DNA from: Bacteroidota bacterium
GTDB lineage: Bacteria; Bacteroidota; Bacteroidia; Cytophagales; Cyclobacteriaceae
DNA: 33,260 bases
NCBI GenBank assembly: GCA_023417785.1
Contig: JAEZEH010000189.1
Coordinates: 1-33,260 of the forward strand
Reading direction: 5' to 3'
The notes under the pieces were generated by a model. The model did not search any database. It was not told the origin of the DNA and worked only from the letters and a program-made list of their open reading frames with translations. The first letter of the stretch is position 1. Each line of letters opens with the position of its first letter. Made by a program: the position numbers and the translations under genes. Shown here piece by piece: positions 1 through 7,111 of this stretch.

Positions 1-570
1 AACATGATCTTCGCATACTTCCTTGGAATGTGTTCATTCCTGGCGGTATCGAAACGAGTCAACACCGCGTTTGGCCTTGGGATGGCGGTTATCTTCGTTC
101 TCGGCGTAACTGTTCCTATTAACTGGATCATTCAAAACAAGGTATTGAATGAAGGCGCACTTGCATGGATCGGTCCTGATTTCGCAACCATGGACCTCAG
201 CTTCCTTCAGTTCATTGTATTTATCTGCGTGATCGCAGCAATGGTTCAACTTACCGAAATGGCGGTAGAGAAACTTTCTCCCGCGCTCTACGGGTCGCTG
301 GGTATTTTCCTTCCGCTTATTGCGGTGAATTGCGCGATCCTTGGTGGCGCGCTCTTTATGGTTCAAAGACCCTACAACCTCGTTGAAGCAACGACCTATG
401 GATTAGGTTCTGGTGTTGGCTGGATGCTTGCCATCGTGGCCCTCGCAGGTGTCCGTGAGAAGATGAAATACTCAAATGTCCCTGGTCCACTACGCGGTCT
501 TGGAATAACGTTTATTCTCGTAGGGCTGATGTCATTCGGATTCCTGAGTTTCCTTGGTTTCAGTCTCTGA
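1..570 (+). CDS. nqrE: Na+-translocating NADH:quinone reductase subunit E (3' part)
   Basis: The reading frame is open at the left edge of the window; the first codon is Asn and roughly 15-20 N-terminal residues are missing compared with the usual ~200-residue NqrE. About 189 residues are visible. The protein is very hydrophobic with about six membrane segments. It carries the NqrE-type stretches FLGMCSFLAVSK near the start and AVNCAILGG in the middle; in the family these two cysteines, together with two in NqrD, hold an iron centre within the membrane. The GSGVGWMLAI and LAGVREKMKYS stretches near the end fit NqrE rather than the related RnfA. NqrE is one of six subunits coupling NADH oxidation by ubiquinone or menaquinone to Na+ export. 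A strong terminator begins 22 bases after the stop, so the gene looks like the last of its transcript and nqrF does not follow. Confidence 0.95.
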   Translation, partial: NMIFAYFLGMCSFLAVSKRVNTAFGLGMAVIFVLGVTVPINWIIQNKVLNEGALAWIGPDFATMDLSFLQFIVFICVIAAMVQLTEMAVEKLSPALYGSLGIFLPLIAVNCAILGGALFMVQRPYNLVEATTYGLGSGVGWMLAIVALAGVREKMKYSNVPGPLRGLGITFILVGLMSFGFLSFLGFSL

Positions 571-592
571 ATTGTAGTAAAAACATGAATAG

Positions 593-623
593 AAAGGCTT
601 CCTGATGAAGGAGGCCTTTTTTT
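593..623 (+). terminator. Intrinsic terminator after nqrE
   Basis: AAAGGCTTCCT (593-603) pairs with AGGAGGCCTTT (609-619) around a five-base GATGA loop, with one G-T wobble, and runs into a seven-T tract ending at 623. An in-frame ATG at 605 lies in the loop, which argues against using it as the start of the next gene. Confidence 0.9.
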
Positions 624-645
624 GTATTAATAGTCTGGATTGGGT

Positions 646-653
646 TACCTTTT
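646..653 (+). promoter_or_regulatory. Possible Bacteroidota -7 element for the DUF502 gene
   Basis: TACCTTTT matches seven of eight positions of TAnnTTTG. A TTTG at 621-624 lies 21 bases upstream, within the usual range for the -33 element, although it coincides with the T tract of the preceding terminator. Transcription would begin near 660, before the ATG at 692. The match is imperfect. Confidence 0.3.
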
Positions 654-691
654 CATCGTTTTTTGATTATTGGACGTTCATCCCTCCCAAC

Positions 692-1258
692 ATGGAAAGC
701 ACATTTCGCAGGATACTCAGATATTTCTTTAGCGGCACCTTGTTTATTGTTCCGCTGGTGGCCACAGCCTATTTTATTTACGTTTCCTTCACCTGGCTTG
801 ACAATCTGCTCATGGTACCTTACCCGGGGTTGGGTTTTGCTATCATTTTTGTCGCGATCACAGGGTTCGGTTATCTGACCACGAATTTCGCTTTCAAAGC
901 GGCAACTGACTGGTTCGATATGGGAATGAACAAAATCCCGTTCGTGAAACTGATTTATTCTGCCGTAAAAGATTTACTGGGCGCATTTGTAGGCGACAAG
1001 AAGAAATTTACGAAACCTGTGCTGGTTCGGATCAACGCCCAGAACAATCTTCACCAGATCGGGTTCGTTACACAACCCGACCTTTCGAATCTGGGACTAA
1101 CGGATATGGTGGTCGTCTATTTTCCTCATTCTTATGCGTTCTCTGGGTTTCATTACTTTGTGCCCAAAGAAAACATCCGACCACTCGACATACCCGGAGA
1201 TGTAGCCATGAAGTTCATTGTTTCCGGAGGAGTTTCGGGGTTCGATGTACGGGTTTGA
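692..1258 (+). CDS. DUF502 family integral membrane protein
   Basis: The 188-residue product begins at the ATG at 692; an earlier in-frame ATG at 605 sits inside a terminator loop and would add a 29-residue leader that does not look like a family N terminus. Two membrane segments are visible, about residues 10-32 and 40-62, followed by a soluble C-terminal part. The stretches PFVKLIYSAVKDLLGAF and VVVYFPHSYAFSGF match the DUF502 family (PF04367), whose members are membrane proteins without an agreed function. The C terminus ends in a VSGG-containing segment common in the family. It lies between the nqrE terminator and convergent mnmA, with 22 bases between the two stop codons. It is likely transcribed alone. 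I can assign the family but not a role. Confidence 0.85.
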   Translation: MESTFRRILRYFFSGTLFIVPLVATAYFIYVSFTWLDNLLMVPYPGLGFAIIFVAITGFGYLTTNFAFKAATDWFDMGMNKIPFVKLIYSAVKDLLGAFVGDKKKFTKPVLVRINAQNNLHQIGFVTQPDLSNLGLTDMVVVYFPHSYAFSGFHYFVPKENIRPLDIPGDVAMKFIVSGGVSGFDVRV

Positions 1259-1280
1259 GTTTTCCAGGAGCCAAAAAGCC

Positions 1281-2456
1281 TTACCCGATGGTTCCCGATC
1301 CGATTAACTCCTCGCCGTCGTACCAGGCCGCGAACTGCCCCGGTGTTATACTCTTCATCGGTTTGTCGAATATGATGTATAGACCCGCCTCTTTTTTATG
1401 AAGTGTACACTTCTCGAGACGCTGGCGATAACGGATACGAGCGAGGTAGGTGCGTGATTCGCCCGGGGCAAGCTTCAGATCCTCGCGAATCCAGTGTTCA
1501 TCCGCCGCGGAAATGAAAAGCCCTTTTCTGTATAATCCGGGATGATCTTCACCCATGCCCATATAGATTACGTTGTCGGTTGTGCTCGTACCGATAACAA
1601 AAAGCGGTTTCGCGTATCCACCTATATTCAATCCTCTGCGTTGACCTATGGTGTAATAGTGGGCCCCATTGTGCTCACCGATAGCTTTTCCCTGCTCCGG
1701 CATGTAGACGTAGGGTTTAGTGATCTCTTGCAGGTCACCATCGTTGGATCCTCCGTTCAGATAAACAGGAGCAGAGGTGTCGATTTCAATGACTTTACCT
1801 TTTTTAGGTAGCAATCGCTGCTGGAGAAAATCCGGAAGATGAACTTTCCCCACAAAGCATAACCCCTGTGAATCTTTTTTTTCAGCAGTGACCAATCCGA
1901 TTTTTTTGGCTACGGATCTCACTTCGGGTTTCTGTAGTTCTCCAATGGGAAAAAGTGACTTGGCCAATTGATCCTGTGTCAGTTGGCAAAGGAAGTAGCT
2001 CTGATCCTTGTTTGGGTCTTTGCCACTTAACAGGTGGTACACAGTTTTTCCGTTTTGAATTGACGAACCCTTCCGTGCATAGTGACCTGTCGCCACAAAG
2101 TCGGCGCCCAGCTTCATGGCTGCCTTCAGGAATATATCAAACTTGATTTCGCGGTTACATAATACATCAGGGTTGGGAGTGCGCCCTTGCTGGTATTCAG
2201 CGAACATGTAGTCGACGATGCGGGTCTTATAGTCGGCGCTTAGATCTATCGCCTGAAAGGGGATGCCCAGATGTTGAGCCACGATCATCGCGTCGTTACT
2301 GTCATCCAGCCACGGACATTCATCACTAATGGTAACCGAGTCATCATGCCAATTCTTCATAAACATACCGATAACTTCATACCCTGCTTCCTTCAGGAGA
2401 TAGGCAGCTACACTGGAGTCTACACCTCCGGATAATCCGACAACAACGCGTTTCAT
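1281..2456 (-). CDS. mnmA: tRNA-specific 2-thiouridylase MnmA
   Basis: The 391-residue product matches the family's usual length. It starts MKRVVVGLSGGVDSS, giving the PP-loop ATP-binding motif SGGVDSS at residues 9-15. The first catalytic cysteine is in NPDVLCN at about residue 100, and the second is in the DSQGLCFVG stretch at about residue 200. The family also shows GHYAR and KDQSYFL, both present. MnmA adenylates U34 of tRNA-Lys, -Glu and -Gln and replaces its 2-oxygen with sulphur from a persulphide, which stabilises wobble decoding. I chose the ATG at 2456; an in-frame TTG six bases upstream is less likely. The gene follows the TlpA-like lipoprotein gene on the same strand with a 68-base gap, so the two may share a transcript, though no functional link is evident. 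Confidence 0.95.
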   Translation of the reverse strand: MKRVVVGLSGGVDSSVAAYLLKEAGYEVIGMFMKNWHDDSVTISDECPWLDDSNDAMIVAQHLGIPFQAIDLSADYKTRIVDYMFAEYQQGRTPNPDVLCNREIKFDIFLKAAMKLGADFVATGHYARKGSSIQNGKTVYHLLSGKDPNKDQSYFLCQLTQDQLAKSLFPIGELQKPEVRSVAKKIGLVTAEKKDSQGLCFVGKVHLPDFLQQRLLPKKGKVIEIDTSAPVYLNGGSNDGDLQEITKPYVYMPEQGKAIGEHNGAHYYTIGQRRGLNIGGYAKPLFVIGTSTTDNVIYMGMGEDHPGLYRKGLFISAADEHWIREDLKLAPGESRTYLARIRYRQRLEKCTLHKKEAGLYIIFDKPMKSITPGQFAAWYDGEELIGSGTIG

Positions 2457-2524
2457 TTTCAATTAAGTGTGCTTTGTTTTTACAAGTGAAAACGCCGGAC
2501 AAAAGTTCGGCATATCGGAAAGCA

Positions 2525-3754
2525 TTATTGAAGCAATTTGTTTACAGTTTCATTGAATTCCTCAATGTGTTGCTCGTAATATTCGCCAGTCCCGGGTCCG
2601 GTGAATCCTGTGTGGATTTTTTTGACTTTGCCGTCTCTACCGATAAATATCGTGGTAGGGAACGAAACCACGGCATTCAGCATTGGTAAAGTCTCTGATG
2701 CTTTCTTTTTGTCGCTGGTTCCGGCAATAACAAAATCATACGTCACATCGAGTTTTTCGATCATGCGCTTAACGCGTTTACTCGCGTAATCGAAATCATC
2801 TTTCCGCTCATAAGCAAGGCCAATTATTTCCACGCCGCGTTCCTTGTTCTGCTCGTACCACGGTGCGAGGAACCGGGTTTCATCCATACAGTTAGGGCAC
2901 CAGGTGCCGAAGATCTGCAGGATAACAACTTTGTTTCGGTATTTCTCATCCCGTAACGTGATAGTGTCTCCATCGGGATCCGGAAACGCGAACTCAATGG
3001 TTTCAAATCCGGGTTTCAGATAGGTCATTTTTTCCGCATCCGGTAAGGTGGCTGTTTCATCTTTCACGCCGCGCCAGACGGTCTTTTTTGTTCTACCGGA
3101 ATAGAAAAGTCCCTCCAGGCTATCAGTGCCCGTTGACCGCGCCTTGAAAAGGTATGCATGGTTACCATCAAATGCGCTCAGGTACATAGTATTTTCTATA
3201 ACATTGCCTTGCAAATACCGGTAATCACCGGTGGGTGTGAGGAATGTTCCGGTAACACTGTCATTGCGTTGAAGAAAAACTCCGATCGCTTCGGTAGTGT
3301 CGGCGGCGTTGAAGAACTGAACGCGGTATTTACCCGAAAAGTCAGGAGACGTTGATGCTGTCCCGGGCGATTGAAACCGGAAGGACTGACCCGGGGTCGC
3401 CTGGAAGGGGATAGGGTTATCGGGATCATAATGCTTGACAAATGCGCCACTGAGTTTGCCGCCCTGCCAGACAGTGCGGAAAGATGCATCGAAGATGTGT
3501 AAGGGAATGACGACAGAATCGCCTGTTAGGAGAACCTCATCCAGCAGGAGCCGTTCGCGCGCATTGATTATCACAATCTTGTATGCACCTGTTGAATCCT
3601 CGGTAAGTTCAAAGTTGAAAGGGAGCGCTTCTTCCTGAAACTCAAGCGTTGCGCGCCAGATTCCGGTGGGTAATTCTAACGGGGGGTTTTCCCGTTCTGA
3701 AGAGCAATTCCAAAAAAAGATGGCGGAAAGCCAAAACCAAAAAGATCGCGACAT
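2525..3754 (-). CDS. TlpA-like thioredoxin-fold lipoprotein (disulfide reductase)
   Basis: The 409-residue product starts at the ATG at 3754 and opens with a short basic-hydrophobic signal ending in FFWNCSSE, a plausible lipobox, so it is probably lipid-anchored in the periplasm. An upstream in-frame start would place 24 residues before the signal peptide and is unlikely. Residues ~30-230 are beta-rich, without a motif I can name, resembling the N-terminal modules that precede thioredoxin domains in many Bacteroidota lipoproteins. The C-terminal ~150 residues form a TlpA/AhpC-type domain with the redox motif WCPNC at residues 285-289 and a cis-proline region FPTTIFIGRDGKV. Such proteins reduce or exchange disulfides in exported proteins or in cytochrome c maturation. 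The specific partner is unknown. Confidence 0.88.
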   Translation of the reverse strand: MSRSFWFWLSAIFFWNCSSERENPPLELPTGIWRATLEFQEEALPFNFELTEDSTGAYKIVIINARERLLLDEVLLTGDSVVIPLHIFDASFRTVWQGGKLSGAFVKHYDPDNPIPFQATPGQSFRFQSPGTASTSPDFSGKYRVQFFNAADTTEAIGVFLQRNDSVTGTFLTPTGDYRYLQGNVIENTMYLSAFDGNHAYLFKARSTGTDSLEGLFYSGRTKKTVWRGVKDETATLPDAEKMTYLKPGFETIEFAFPDPDGDTITLRDEKYRNKVVILQIFGTWCPNCMDETRFLAPWYEQNKERGVEIIGLAYERKDDFDYASKRVKRMIEKLDVTYDFVIAGTSDKKKASETLPMLNAVVSFPTTIFIGRDGKVKKIHTGFTGPGTGEYYEQHIEEFNETVNKLLQ

Positions 3755-3835
3755 CAAGGCACTTTTAATCTCGTAAAAACACAAAAATGCGAGAAATGAT
3801 TTAGAATTTTGGTTTTTCTGTAACAAAACACCTGC
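3755..3835. promoter_or_regulatory. Divergent promoter region, TlpA-like lipoprotein / CoA-transferase
   Basis: An 81-base AT-rich spacer separates two divergent start codons. Each strand has a seven-of-eight match to TAnnTTTG: GAATTTTG at 3804-3811 on the plus strand, and CATTTTTG on the minus strand (3789 down to 3782), 27 bases before the lipoprotein start. Neither is perfect, so exact promoters are uncertain even though the region must drive both genes. Confidence 0.4.
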
Positions 3836-4948
3836 ATGCTGAAAGATCTGAAGGTACTTGAGCTCGCGTCGGTTCTCGCCGGGCCGAGTGTGGGCCAGTT
3901 TCTGGCTGAATTAGGCGCTGATGTTATTAAGGTCGAGAGTTTACGGACTGGCGGTGACGTGACCCGTACCTGGAAAAGCAGCCTCGAAAAAACCGATGAT
4001 CGCAGTGCTTATTTCTCTTCGGTTAATTGGGGGAAACGGTCATTGGCCGTGGACCTCACAAATCAGCAAGGAAAAGACACGATCTACAAGCTGGTTCGTA
4101 AATCGGATATCGTCATTGCAAGTTATAAGCCCGGTGACGCACAAAAACTGGGCGTTGATTACGACTCTATCAGAGCGCTAAACCCGCGAATAATCTACGG
4201 CCAGATCACCGGCTATGGCTCAGAGGACGAACGCGTTGGATATGACGCGGTTATTCAGGCCGAGGCAGGATATATGTCTATGAATGGTGAACCCGGAGGC
4301 CGGTCCCTGAGAATGCCTGTGGCCGTTATTGATATCCTGGCTGCCCATCATCTCAAGGAAGGGATACTGCTTTCGCTGATTCACCGTATGCAGACAGGGG
4401 AAGGGCGATATGTGGAAGTTTCCCTGATCCAGGCTGGAGTATCCTCATTGGCAAATCAGGCCACGAACTGGCTGATGACAGGTCTGCTTCCCGGGAAGGA
4501 AGGATCTTCCCATCCCAACATCGCTCCGTACGGCGATTCATTCACCACTTCAGATGGAGGAGAACTACTTTTGGCAGTGGGCAACGACAAACAGTTCCAT
4601 GACTTGTGTAAAATTCTCGGGTTGTCAGAGATTCCTCACTCACCACACTTCATTAACAATCAGGCTCGGGTTCAAAATCGACAGGGCCTGAATAAGCTTA
4701 TTCAGGAAAAGATAAGTGATTGGACGTCACAATCATTAGTCGCAGCGTTGCGGGATTTCAAAATTCCCGCCGGTCTGATCTATAATTTGCAGCAGGTTTT
4801 CAGCCTGAAGGAGGCCCAGGCCCTCATCCTTCAAAATGGCAGTGCTTTCGGGGTGCGAAATTATGTCGGCACGTCAGAACCTGCTACGCTCTCGCCTCCT
4901 CCCCATTTCGGTGAACATACATTGTCGATCATTAACAGTCTCGACTAG
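3836..4948 (+). CDS. CaiB/BaiF (family III) CoA-transferase
   Basis: The 370-residue product starts MLKDLKVLELASVLAGP and continues with FLAELGADVIKVE, the classic opening of family III CoA-transferases. These enzymes swap CoA between acyl-CoA thioesters and free carboxylates through an aspartyl intermediate; the expected catalytic Asp is D166 in AVIDILAAHH, followed by the family's TGEGRYVEVSL stretch. The length is a little short of formyl-CoA transferase (~430) but normal for the wider family, for example alpha-methylacyl-CoA racemase-like members. The substrate cannot be read from the sequence. The gene has its own divergent upstream region and ends 236 bases before mraZ with no recognisable partner, so it appears monocistronic. 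I saw no convincing terminator after it. Confidence 0.9.
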   Translation: MLKDLKVLELASVLAGPSVGQFLAELGADVIKVESLRTGGDVTRTWKSSLEKTDDRSAYFSSVNWGKRSLAVDLTNQQGKDTIYKLVRKSDIVIASYKPGDAQKLGVDYDSIRALNPRIIYGQITGYGSEDERVGYDAVIQAEAGYMSMNGEPGGRSLRMPVAVIDILAAHHLKEGILLSLIHRMQTGEGRYVEVSLIQAGVSSLANQATNWLMTGLLPGKEGSSHPNIAPYGDSFTTSDGGELLLAVGNDKQFHDLCKILGLSEIPHSPHFINNQARVQNRQGLNKLIQEKISDWTSQSLVAALRDFKIPAGLIYNLQQVFSLKEAQALILQNGSAFGVRNYVGTSEPATLSPPPHFGEHTLSIINSLD

Positions 4949-5107
4949 CAAGACACTTCCACTTCTTCCCACTGCCCCGGAAATTGTTTCAAAAACACCG
5001 TTCAGGACTCACTGTGCCTGGGGTGAACCTGGTTTGTTCGTTGGCATTAAATCGTTCTTGTCGGCCAAATCAGGACTTCTGAAGGGATTTTTTGCCAAAA
5101 ATGTAAA

Positions 5108-5137
5108 AAAGTGGTACAAAGTGGTGGAAAGTGGGAT
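5108..5137 (+). promoter_or_regulatory. MraZ box: three 10-bp-spaced AAAGTGG repeats
   Basis: Three consecutive decamers at 5108-5117, 5118-5127 and 5128-5137 each begin with AAAGTGG, so every repeat lies on the same helix face. This is the known architecture of MraZ operators, in which the ring-shaped MraZ oligomer contacts several equally spaced GTG-containing repeats upstream of its own gene. A degenerate fourth repeat may lie just upstream (AAAATGT at 5098-5104). The array ends nine bases before a TAnnTTTG element, a position suited to controlling RNA polymerase binding. Confidence 0.85.
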
Positions 5138-5146
5138 GAAATTCTC

Positions 5147-5154
5147 TATGTTTG
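5147..5154 (+). promoter_or_regulatory. Promoter -7 element of the dcw operon
   Basis: TATGTTTG is a perfect match to the Bacteroidota -7 consensus TAnnTTTG. It lies immediately downstream of the MraZ box and 30 bases before the mraZ ATG at 5185, giving a predicted start near 5160. No TTG is seen at the -33 position, where the MraZ repeats lie instead, hinting that MraZ binding overlaps the upstream promoter contact. Confidence 0.65.
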
Positions 5155-5184
5155 TTTAGGAGAAAAAGACAACCACTACGTCTA

Positions 5185-5625
5185 ATGACTTTCTTCACCA
5201 GCGAATATGAAAGTAAGCTCGATGCGAAGGGGCGGCTAGTATTACCGGCCCGGATCAAAGCTCAATTGCCCGAAGGGAGCAATGAGCTGGTGGTCCGTCG
5301 TGGTTTCGAGCAGTGCATCATAATCTACCCAATGGTGGAGTTCAAGAAAGTGTTCTCGAAGATTTCAGCCTTGAACGAATTCAATGAAGAGTTTCGAAAG
5401 CTCCAGCGAAACTTCTTCTCAGGTACGGCGACCGTGGAGTTGGATAACATCGGACGATTTGTTATCCCCAAAAACATGCTCGCCTATGCTCAGTTGGATA
5501 AAGATGTTATCCTCGTGGGTACCGGAAACAAAGTCGAGGTTTGGAACCCCTCTATTTACGAGAAGCATATCATACAAGACCCAGGTGAATTGTCAAAACT
5601 CGCGGAGAAGTATTTGAATGAATAG
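5185..5625 (+). CDS. mraZ: Transcriptional regulator MraZ
   Basis: The 146-residue product begins MTFFTSEYESKLDAKGRLVLPARIK. The DAKGRLVLPA stretch and its second copy, LDNIGRFVIPKNMLAYA, are the twin AbrB/MraZ (SpoVT-like) DNA-binding modules of the family. MraZ forms a ring and binds repeats in front of its own operon; it is a repressor in E. coli and reported as an activator in mollicutes. The ATG at 5185 is preferred over a TTG at 5152, which overlaps the -7 element and would add 11 residues absent from the family. It is the first gene of the cluster and lies 48 bases after the MraZ box, so autoregulation is expected. A 151-base gap separates it from rsmH. Confidence 0.95.
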   Translation: MTFFTSEYESKLDAKGRLVLPARIKAQLPEGSNELVVRRGFEQCIIIYPMVEFKKVFSKISALNEFNEEFRKLQRNFFSGTATVELDNIGRFVIPKNMLAYAQLDKDVILVGTGNKVEVWNPSIYEKHIIQDPGELSKLAEKYLNE

Positions 5626-5776
5626 CCGCAGTGCAGCCACTCCAGGTTTACTGGTTGTAACGTGCCGTGGTCAAAGAATTTGAACCAGCTAGTCGAAGAC
5701 AAAGTTGGTGACGCAGTCAAAACCTGAAGTTATCGGCGGCGGCAAGAATAAAACGTTATCAACGAAATAAAGTCGG

Positions 5777-6715
5777 ATGGATGAGGCAGCCAGTGGCCGG
5801 GAACCGCAAGCTAATAGCTATCACAAACCAGTGATGCTGAATGAGTGTCTGGAGGGATTGAAGGTAAAACCCGAGGGCATTTATGTAGATGCGACTTTCG
5901 GAGGCGGAGGCCATGCTAAAAGGGTTCTGGAAAGATTGCACGGAGGGAAACTCGTAGCATTCGATCAGGATGAAGAAGCAAAGGCTGAAGCGGAAAAAAT
6001 TGATAATCGTTCGCTGATTTTTTGTGAAGCGAACTTCAGATATCTGAAGCGGTATCTCAAGTTGAACGGAATAGGGGAAGTAGACGGTGTTCTGGCTGAT
6101 CTTGGTGTAAGCTCACATCAGATCGACTCGCCACAGAGAGGCTTCTCCACCCGGTTCGACGGTCCGCTGGACATGCGGATGGGAAGGTCAGGCGGAATGA
6201 CCGCGGCCAAAGTCCTGAACGAGTATAGTGAAGGTGATCTTCATAAAATCTTTGGGATGTGGGGGGAATTGAAGAACGCAAAAACAGTCGCGAGGCTGAT
6301 TGTCAGGGAAAGAGTAACAAATCCTTTCGAAAGAACGGAGGACCTAAAGCGAGCTCTTGCAAGTGTGGCTCCCCGTGGAAAGGAGAACAAATATTTCGCC
6401 CAGGTGTTTCAGGCGTTGAGGATAGAGGTGAACCAGGAAATGAAAGCGCTTGAAGATTTTTTGCACCAATGTGGCGAAGTCATCGGGAAGGGTGGTCGAC
6501 TTGTTATCATGTCGTATCACTCCCTCGAAGACAGAATGGTGAAGAACTATATCAACAAAGGGAAAGTATTCGGGGAAGTGGAGAAGGATTTTTACGGTAA
6601 CGAAATAAAACCATTTGAAGCCGTGAACAGGAAACCCATCGAAGCCTCCGATGAAGAGATAAGCAGTAATAACAGGGCCAGAAGTGCCAAATTGCGTATA
6701 GCTGAGAAGTTGTAA
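5777..6715 (+). CDS. rsmH: 16S rRNA (cytosine1402-N4)-methyltransferase RsmH
   Basis: The 312-residue product (older name MraW) has the family signature stretches YHKPVMLNECLEGL, the SAM-binding VDATFGGGGHA at residues ~36-46, DLGVSSHQID followed by RGFS, and VIMSYHSLEDRMVK near the C terminus. It methylates N4 of C1402 in the ribosomal P site, fine-tuning decoding. Its length is typical. The ATG at 5777 gives a 14-residue leader before YHKPVM, slightly longer than usual; no other ATG lies between. It is followed after 18 bases by the ftsL-like gene and is presumably co-transcribed with mraZ. Confidence 0.97.
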   Translation: MDEAASGREPQANSYHKPVMLNECLEGLKVKPEGIYVDATFGGGGHAKRVLERLHGGKLVAFDQDEEAKAEAEKIDNRSLIFCEANFRYLKRYLKLNGIGEVDGVLADLGVSSHQIDSPQRGFSTRFDGPLDMRMGRSGGMTAAKVLNEYSEGDLHKIFGMWGELKNAKTVARLIVRERVTNPFERTEDLKRALASVAPRGKENKYFAQVFQALRIEVNQEMKALEDFLHQCGEVIGKGGRLVIMSYHSLEDRMVKNYINKGKVFGEVEKDFYGNEIKPFEAVNRKPIEASDEEISSNNRARSAKLRIAEKL

Positions 6716-6733
6716 AAGACGAAAGTTAAAAAA

Positions 6734-7111
6734 ATGGCCGCGAACAAGATTAAGCCGAACTCGAAACCAGCAAAGGCATCGACCCTTGGCAAGGGAATTT
6801 TCTCGCGAATCGAGGGGAGTGTCAGGATCGAATCATATTTCGAGGAAGGATTTCCGGTGCACCACCTGCCAAAAATCTTATTCTTTGTATTACTCGGCAT
6901 TCTTTATATAAGCAACACTCATTACGGTGAGAAAACCATTCGCAAAATAAATTCAATTCAGGCTGAGGTTGAAGATATGAGGGCAGATTACACAACGCTT
7001 AAGTCAGACCTGATGTTTGCAAGTAAACAATCCGAGGTTGCCAGAAAGGTAAAAGACCTTGGATTGCGAGAAAGCCTTACACCTCCATTTAAAGTGACTG
7101 TAGAAGAGTGA
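6734..7111 (+). CDS. ftsL: FtsL-like cell division protein (Bacteroidota type)
   Basis: The 125-residue protein has a ~50-residue basic cytoplasmic tail, one membrane segment at about residues 56-71 (KILFFVLLGILYI), and a periplasmic helix with coiled-coil character from about 78 to 112 (IRKINSIQAEVEDMRADYTTLKSDL). This is the bitopic layout of FtsL, which with FtsQ and FtsB links the divisome to septal wall synthesis by FtsW-FtsI. Sequence similarity to proteobacterial FtsL is weak; the call rests on topology and on position between rsmH and ftsI, where Bacteroidota carry an FtsL-like family. It overlaps ftsI by four bases (GTGA), implying coupled translation. No separate FtsB is seen. Confidence 0.85.
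   Translation: MAANKIKPNSKPAKASTLGKGIFSRIEGSVRIESYFEEGFPVHHLPKILFFVLLGILYISNTHYGEKTIRKINSIQAEVEDMRADYTTLKSDLMFASKQSEVARKVKDLGLRESLTPPFKVTVEE

Noticed and set aside
605..691. Upstream ATG giving a longer DUF502 protein
   Set aside because: The ATG lies in the loop of the nqrE terminator, and the added 29 residues do not resemble the family N terminus.
5041..5100. Possible terminator after the CoA-transferase gene (AAATC/GATTT before six Ts near 5087)
   Set aside because: Only a 5-bp AT-rich outer stem with bulges forms; too weak to call.
5158..5163. AGGAGA resembling a Shine-Dalgarno sequence before mraZ
   Set aside because: It is over 20 bases from the ATG at 5185, too far to act, and most genes here lack such sequences.
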